This document shows positions 57,905-64,000 of a DNA stretch of 64,000 bases, one piece after another (the stretch's first letter is position 1; every line of letters begins with the position of its first letter). The notes under the pieces were generated by a model. That model worked only from the letters and a program-made list of their open reading frames with translations. It did not search any database and was not told where the DNA came from. Made by a program: the position numbers and the translations under genes. Location of the stretch: contig CM055097.1 in the NCBI GenBank assembly GCA_029204225.1, forward strand, positions 2,881,801 through 2,945,800, in the 5' to 3' direction. This DNA is from Diphasiastrum complanatum (Eukaryota > Streptophyta > Lycopodiopsida > Lycopodiales > Lycopodiaceae).

Positions 57905-59142
57905 AGGTGAATAGGAAGTGGTGAACTATCTTCTAATATCGTGTTCAGCCATGTAGTCGGACATCTCATTAGAGAGGTATTTGCTGCCACCATCAGTTCG
58001 GAGTGCCCTCACTTTTGTAGACGTTTGTGTTTCAGCCATGGCCTTGAATCTCTTGAAGCATTCAAAGGCTTCATATTTGTGCTTAATGAACATGACTACA
58101 GACCATCTAGAATAATCATCTATGAAAGTGATAAAATAGATTGCATCTCCTAAGGACGGAGTTGGCATTGGACTACAGAGATCGTTATGTACAAGATCCA
58201 ATACATGCTTTGTTTTGATGAAATGTGATTTGAGAAACTTGTTTCTAGAGTGTTTGTCATAGATGCATGATTCACAAAAGAAAAATTTCCTATGTAATGA
58301 AGAAGGGAAATACAATCCATCAACTAAGTTACTACAACGCATATAGGAAAGTGATCTTGTATTTACGTGTCCAAATCGACTATGTCACAGAATAGTATTA
58401 TCATTTACATTTTTATTAGAGATACTAGCTAATGCAACTGAATTAGAGAGTACATAAAGATTTTCGACTCTAGTACATGTAGTCAGAGTAGTATCTTCCT
58501 CGAATATTGTACACTGCTCAAATGAGAAAGTAACAGTGTAGCCCTCATCAGTTATCTTAAACACTGATAACAAGTTCTTTGATAGCTGAGGAACGTGAAG
58601 GACGTTGAGAACACAAATAGATAGATCGTTGTTGAATTTGATCTTGACTTTCTTTTTCCTTAAACGTGTATGGTGCTTGAATCTCTGAGATAGATGAATT
58701 GATCTCTGTTGTAAGCTGCATACTCGGTAAATCATTCCTTGTGAGAGGTCATGTGTTGGGTAGCGCCGCTGTCCAGGTACCAGCTATCACAGTCTTCGTT
58801 GCTGTTTTTGTAAGCCATTAACAAATGTGTATCTTGCTCCTTGAATTCCACCATGTTGGAGGAGTCTGGTTGCTGTTGTTGTTGCTTCTTCACCTCGTTG
58901 TAGATCCGGATATCACACTCCTTGATGTCATGATTGGCTCTCTTGCAATATCTGTAAAAAAGCTTCTTTCATGATCCACTATTCTCACCTTGAGTATGAG
59001 GCTTCTGCTGTTGCTGCTGCACTTGATTCTTGCTCTTGGAATAGTCTGTCTTCTTGGTGTATAGGGCCATGGATTTGTCTTTGATAGACAGGCCGCTGGT
59101 CTTTCTCCGCATTTCTTCTTTAAGAAAATGACCGATCACCAT
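57905..59142 (-). pseudogene. Ty1/copia gag tail, protease and integrase core (element I)
   Basis: In minus-strand order: a zinc-knuckle relic (YRYCKRANHDIKEC, near 58945), a poly-Gln linker, the protease with an intact motif WYLDSGATQHMTS near 58750-58790, a frameshifted link region, and the pre-integrase and integrase core (CESCIYDKHSRNKFLKSH; VHNDLCSPM; FIDDYSRWSVVMFIKHK; LRTDGGSKYLS; YSPQQNG). Residues and linker match element K at 34215-35232, so K and I are one family in opposite orientations. Confidence 0.88.
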
Positions 59143-59715
59143 TTAAAGAGTGAGGTCGGATTGTACGAAAATCATCACCACAAAGTGCTCATATGACTTT
59201 GGAAGAGAAGAAAGCAAGGTCATGACGACATCATCATCTTGAATAGAACATCCTACAACTGATAACTGATCCAATAAAGACTTGAAGCTGTTGATGTGAG
59301 AAGTGATGGTAGTAGAATCAGATATGCTAAGAGTAAAGAACTTCCTTCTCAGATGTAATCTAGTGGTTACATCATGAGTCTCATAGAGATTTGATAATAA
59401 ATCTAATGCATCCTTAGAGGTTTTGCATGTGGTAACATGAGATATTTGAGATTCGGCCAGATTGAATGTGATACATGCTAAGGCCTTCTGATCTTTGATC
59501 TTCCATGCCTTTGCTTGATCACCATCTTTTGGTTTCAGGTCAGCACCTTCTACTACATCCCAAAGATCTCTATCTATCAACATCATCCGGAGTTTTAACT
59601 TCCAGATGTAGAAGTTAGAACCATTGAGCTTGTCAATGATTCTAGTTTTGTTGGATGATGAAGACGAAAAGCTATCTATATGAGACATACTAACAGTAAT
59701 ACAAGTAGAACACAC
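59143..59715 (-). pseudogene. Ty1/copia gag (element I)
   Basis: The frame starts at 59715; the Met at 59688, beginning MSHIDSFSSSSSNKTRIIDK, is another plausible start. It contains LNGSNFYIWKLKLRMMLID, then LWDVVEGAD, ACITFNLAESQISHVTTCKT and LHLRRKFFTLSISDS, ending with VVMTLLSSLPKSYEHFVVMI. This is a complete copia Gag core of about 190 codons with no internal break; a stop at 59143 separates it from the zinc-knuckle part. Confidence 0.88.
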
Positions 59716-59740
59716 TTAATCTCTCGGTTTATATGAGCTA

Positions 59741-59752
59741 CATCTGATACCA
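59741..59752 (-). other. Primer-binding site of element I
   Basis: The minus strand reads TGGTATCAGATG, matching initiator tRNA-Met over the first ten bases. It places the gag of element I just downstream and the 5' LTR just upstream. Confidence 0.8.
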
Positions 59753-59755
59753 ATT

Positions 59756-59978
59756 TGATGGGGCCAGAGAGATAGAAGAACATGAACGGAGAAGCGAGCA
59801 GGAATATTGTGGAACATCTCTCCTATTACAATCAGCTGCTAGATGCAAATACAGTATAAAGGCTTATGCTAAGTATAATCACAACTTTAAGTGTTTTGGT
59901 TGCCCAACAAGATCTTAAAAATTAATTCATACTCACAAAAATGAGAGTACAATCCACCGAAGAGATTAAAAATGGTTT

Positions 59979-60039
<61 letters not shown>

Positions 60040-61134
60040 GTATTACTGGAAATCAAATTCAATATGAAGTTTAGTTTTGAAATAGATTGAAATAGCACTG
60101 TGATAGCGCAAGTTTCTCAGGCATCAAAGGCAGCCATCATTTGATCTGAAACTGAGGAGTCATAGATGTCAGTGTTTTGATCAGAGTGAGTGAACAAATG
60201 TTATCAAATAGCAATAAAGTGCATTCAATTACAACAAGCATTCATCTACGTTATACACCGATAGAAAAGCATGTTGCTACTATTACACTGAAGCACAATA
60301 AAATAACAATTACAATCAGATCGATGGCGTATTTGGGAGGCGTAATTGGGAGGCTCAAATAATACGTCTCATGGAAGGAGTTTCAAGTAATCTGTACTGG
60401 AATGATCTACATTCATGTATTAACTACATTAAATGTTTGTCACCTAATTAGGTAAATCGTTGTACTTGAAAGTATATGGCTTTTGTGACAACTATACATA
60501 GTGTATATTGTCAACGAATCAGGAATGTTGACGCGGACAAGGACGTCAAAAATTCTCACTTTACATTTTACGTGAAGTGGTTTTCTCTCATTTCGCAAAT
60601 TTCGAGAAGTGGCTGGGAACGTCCTTTCTTCAAAATAGACGACTTTCGCTCTCTTCGCATTTCGCGAAAAAGCCGAAGGTGCCCTAAAATGGTTGAACTT
60701 TGAACTGTGCCTAAGTGTCGCATTTCAGGAAAATACGAAAAAGGCGAAGCTGTTGCAAAATAGTTTAAACTGTTGAACTATGCTAGTTTTGCATTTCGGA
60801 GAAATGTGAAAAAGGCGAAGCTGTTGCGAACATAGCTCATTTCTGCAGATTGTCACAACACTTAGAGTATTTTTGCAGACTGTCGCGAAAGTAATGTATT
60901 TCTGCAGACTTGTTCTAAATGCTAATTTCGTGGAAGTCCTTGAAGATGGCCAAGTCTTCAATGACTTCAAATTATTGAACTTAACATTTGAACTTGAGAT
61001 TATGATAGGATTGGTAACCCTATTTTGGAGATCAGCTGGAAGCCCGTTGTAGACGTTTTTCAAATAAATTGGTTGTCTAAGTTTGTGAATCCTGCAAGTA
61101 TCAGATGAGCAGACGTAGAACCAAAGTTGGTTTA
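59756..61134 (-). mobile_element. 5' LTR of copia element I
   Basis: It aligns with 54234-55500 and adds about 110 bases next to the primer site. Its outer end is cut at 61134, so the first 120 or so bases, including TGTTGG, are missing. The (TG)n run at 59978-60037 is about twice as long as in the partner LTR. Confidence 0.88.
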
Positions 61135-61780
61135 CAGATCTAAAACACATTAATGGATCAACACAATCTTGGGTCAATTTGGTTGCACGTCTAGAAATAG
61201 CTAGAAGATAGAAATCACTACTTTATGCATGCTAGAACTTAGAAATGCACAAAGATTTGATCATACACACTTAGATATGACTTAGTATTGTCCCTGTCTG
61301 TACATTGGTAGTAAAGTATAGTACTACACATGTGTGAATGCTAGATCAACCATGAAATCAACATTCTACACAGAAAACCAAGATATCAAGAGAGAAACAC
61401 ATGAGATGAACATAGAAACACAAGAGATGAATTCTTCACAAAGAAAGAAACTATGATGATTATTTCTTTATGTAAGTACAACTATTAATAGCTTCCAAAA
61501 TGTCATTTGGCCACTTGCCCCAAACTTGACCTAATTTTGAAACTTATAGGTACCTCACCAAATACCTAGTTTTTAGTGCCTAGATTCAATGTATCTATAT
61601 TAGCCAATTAGAATGGGTCCAAATCCGACCTCATTTACTTATCTACTTGCAAAAGATAGTACAAACACTATTTAGGTCGTTATTGACAAATATGAAACTA
61701 TCTATAAGTTGAGACTTCAACCTCCAAAAATGCCAATAAACCAACAAAACTAGCTAACAATTTTTCACACATCTCTTAGC
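61135..61780 (-). mobile_element. LTR fragment related to element L
   Basis: From about 61430 to 61775 it aligns with 37300-37660, in the same orientation. It holds the AACTATTAATAG word at the TATA position of that LTR. No coding part accompanies it, so it may be a solo LTR or a truncated end. Confidence 0.6.
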
Positions 61781-62200
61781 CAATACAAGGTCAACATATT
61801 GAACAAGGGTGACTAGATGATGGAGAGCATGGAGGGAGATGACATAGAACCAACAAAGCATTGCATAGGAAACCAACGTGTACACTAGTGGAAGAATTTG
61901 TCATGCCCATGTTGAAGGGAAAGACGAGGAAGAACTCTATTTCGGTAGCTGCCAAGGAAGATTCACAAAGGCCATAATATTGAAAGCATCCGTCATCAAG
62001 GAGGAAGTTAGGACAAAATCGTGATGTTTTTTTTTCTATCCATAGTTTTGCAACTAATCCTTCGGGGAACATTTACGTAGTTACAATCCGTGAGTCTCCA
62101 GATTGTTGTTTTAGGGATGGATATTGACAACAATATTATTATGCATTAGCCCGAACATCATACTCCTTTGATATGGCTTCATACCATTCCTTTTTACCCA
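61781..62200. other. Unrecognised spacer
   Basis: A minus-strand frame of 93 codons (62072-61791) has no recognisable domain. Confidence 0.3.
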
Positions 62201-62345
62201 ACGGGGATGGCTCAACTGGTTAGCTTGGCATCCAAAGTTTTTTTGGTCCCAGGTTCGAGCCTCCCCTTGGAAACCAAGAAGCATTCCTTTGATTGGAGTG
62301 CTTCTTGGACACTTCCACTAGGCGAGGTCCAATCACAAAAAGGGC
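62201..62345 (+). repeat. SINE-like element with tRNA-type A and B boxes
   Basis: The head GGGGATGGCTCAACTGGTTA contains a consensus A box (TGGCTCAACTGG). After a T-rich part comes a consensus B box (GGTTCGAGCC), so an internal RNA polymerase III promoter is present. The region where an anticodon arm should be is TTGGCATCCAAAG followed by a T run, which is not a normal tRNA. A second degraded head lies at 12141-12235. The tail ends in an A/T-rich run near 62370-62380. No target duplication could be assigned. Confidence 0.65.
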
Positions 62346-64000
62346 CCTTTGTAAAGATGCTTTTTCTAAATTTTTAACTATTTGACGTCCACATGTCCCA
62401 ATAATATTTTTACATGTGTGCAGGACCGTAATGGTGTTTGTCGGACAAAATTTTTTTGAAATTTCTCGGGCATATTTTTGGCCAGTTCAAAAATCCTGCC
62501 AGGCAAAGTCTAGGCATGTGATTGGATGATATATTGTTGCCCAGCTGCAAAAGACTGTCCGAGTAAAAAAAAACAAAATGGTTTAACTAACAGTAATTTA
62601 AATTGTGAAGAATTTCAGATCATTAAAGTCCACAATCATCTATTGATCTTTGGTTATGAAGACAACACTATTTACACCATTTGCAATGGAGAAAATCAGC
62701 ATCTACAAAAATGTTTGACAGTCTCATCCTAGGAAGGTTTACCCACAAAATAAGCAACAACAAAGCTAGTAGTGAGTGCAGCAAGATGAGAAATAAAAAA
62801 GAAGGATCAAGCTAAAAGGAACAAACCTTCAAGCCATCTGTCGCAGATTCAGAGAGAGCAGGTCAGAGAGCAAATCTGTTGTTTGAGAAGCCAGCCTCAC
62901 CAGAGACACCACTGGTAAAGGCATGGATGCAATCTGCTCTGTCGGACATAGTAGCAGATTGTACGCCTCTGGGATGCAGAAGTGTGTGCGGATCCGAAGA
63001 AGTCTGCACAAAATTGGGCGCCTTCATTTCTTGCTATGTCTGTTGGTGGTAGGTCGACCAGCCTTCCTACCTGGCTTGCCTTTCCGTTTGAACCGTTGCT
63101 AGGACAGACGAAGTGCAAATGGAATCACCTTTTGAGAGCACGCCTGTCGTTGAGGTTGTTGTCTCAACTGCGACTGGGGGGCTTTGTGCGGCCTCTTCTG
63201 CCAGCAAACATCTGCATAGTAGGCTCAATGACCTGTTCTGGTAGGGGCAGAGGCAGCAGAGCCGGGTCCGCCATTGCTGGAGTGGATGGAACCTCATCCC
63301 TGTGAGGGGAGGAATGGAGAGCAGCATCTGATTGACAGGCCAGTGGGCCTAGAGGAGGAAATGCCAGAGGAACATAAACAACAACAAAATCTACAGGACA
63401 GGAAAAACAGGAGGATCGGACGAAGATGCAAGAGGGAAAGCAAAAAGTGAAGGAGAGGAAAAATAAGGGTATGAGTGAGGAGAAGAGGGTGGAGGAAGTG
63501 ACATCTCGTGCATGGGAGAAGGGAGTAGACTGGCATGTGCGAAGAGTCGGAGGAGAGATCCGAAAGAGATAGCGAGTGTGTGCCACCATCTCCACATTTT
63601 GCATAAAAGTGTCCTGAAAACCACAACCAATCGGGGACATGACGTTGCGCCAAATACGACACTCAATGGGGGACTTGCACTTCGCATAATAGGCAAAAAA
63701 ATACATATGCACAACAACAATTCACGGATTTTGCATTTTTTGGGACATTGGATAGCCCGCACAACGGGACTTCGACTCCAACTCGTAGTGTTTGTAGAAA
63801 ACTTTGTTTCTCAACCTAACACAAAACTTATTAAACAAAAACTTGTAGACTTTTTGGCAACTCATGGACCAAAAGCCTATTGATTCTATAAGGGGAAGGC
63901 TCAAAAAAAATTCTTTTAAGAAGGCTCAAATTTTTATACATAGCTTGATAAGGCATATATCATTTTTTATTAGGACTTTAATTGATTCACACTTTGGGTC
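62346..64000. other. Unrecognised region with a GC-richer core
   Basis: Between about 62830 and 63720 the sequence is GC-richer than its flanks and has overlapping open frames on both strands (up to 182 codons on the minus strand, 63712-63164), but none has a recognisable domain. One minus-strand frame contains RFKRKGKPGRKAGRPTTNR near 63050-63105, an AT-hook-like basic segment. It could be an exon of a host gene or of an element. The rest is AT-rich and blank. Confidence 0.3.

Noticed and set aside
62201..62275. A functional tRNA gene.
   Set aside because: The A and B boxes are good, but the anticodon arm is replaced by a T-rich run and the acceptor stem does not close; a SINE head fits better.
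63164..63762. Overlapping minus-strand frames of 122-182 codons.
   Set aside because: Three overlapping frames are open at once, which reflects GC-richer composition; none has a recognisable domain.
1..64000. CRISPR arrays, operons or other bacterial systems.
   Set aside because: The tandem repeats have no regular unique spacers, and the coding content is that of a plant nuclear genome.

Overview
The window is nuclear DNA of a land plant with a large, repeat-choked genome. The evidence is one intact nuclear gene for a chloroplast enzyme of chlorophyll synthesis (Mg-protoporphyrin IX methyltransferase, CHLM, 15081-16202) with a transit-peptide-like N terminus, plus plant-type LTR retrotransposons with initiator-tRNA-Met primer sites, microsatellites and a tRNA-derived SINE-like repeat. 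I cannot fix the lineage; the very low gene density would suit a fern, lycophyte or gymnosperm, but this is inference. Everything outside CHLM that can be recognised is mobile or repetitive DNA.

Layout. 1-985: broken copy of an unidentified spliced element (called X here). 1334-6690: scraps of copia reverse transcriptase, Ty3 gag and leader, Ty3 integrase with LTR, copia gag, a PIF1/Helitron-like helicase and a copia LTR. 6690-12500: mostly unrecognised, with one dispersed repeat and one SINE-like head. 12508-13775: about 1.3 kb of TG/TATG microsatellite. 14999-16330: the CHLM gene. 16331-19132: little. 19199-27360: a copia element interrupted by a complete LTR-to-LTR Ty3-like insertion (20851-26401, target duplication TTGGG) whose interior has lost its coding capacity. 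27361-27900: exon-like fragments. 27918-33290: a minus-strand Ty3 chromovirus-like element with gag, protease, RNase H and part of the integrase but with its reverse transcriptase core deleted. 33385-37665: a hairpin, more exon-like DNA and two copia remnants meeting head-on. 38250-41435: microsatellites, a heptamer array and a roughly 340-380 bp tandem satellite. 41477-47111: a Ty3 gag-protease element with a 24 bp minisatellite and LTR, inserted in a copia 3' end. 47112-51582: the longer copy of element X, with plus- and minus-strand spliced reading frames converging near 49.4 kb. 51689-61134: a plus-strand copia remnant, then the best-preserved copia element (minus strand, both LTRs partly present). 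61135-64000: an LTR fragment, a second SINE-like head and unrecognised GC-richer DNA.

The most interesting item is element X. It occurs twice, has four plausible GT-AG introns in the long copy, and its minus-strand product has a layout reminiscent of an RNase-H-fold transposase (helix-turn-helix-like segment, a D-containing strand, then a GDLK...GATSKHP segment). I cannot place it in a named superfamily. No bacterial-style operons, CRISPR arrays or functional tRNA genes were seen.
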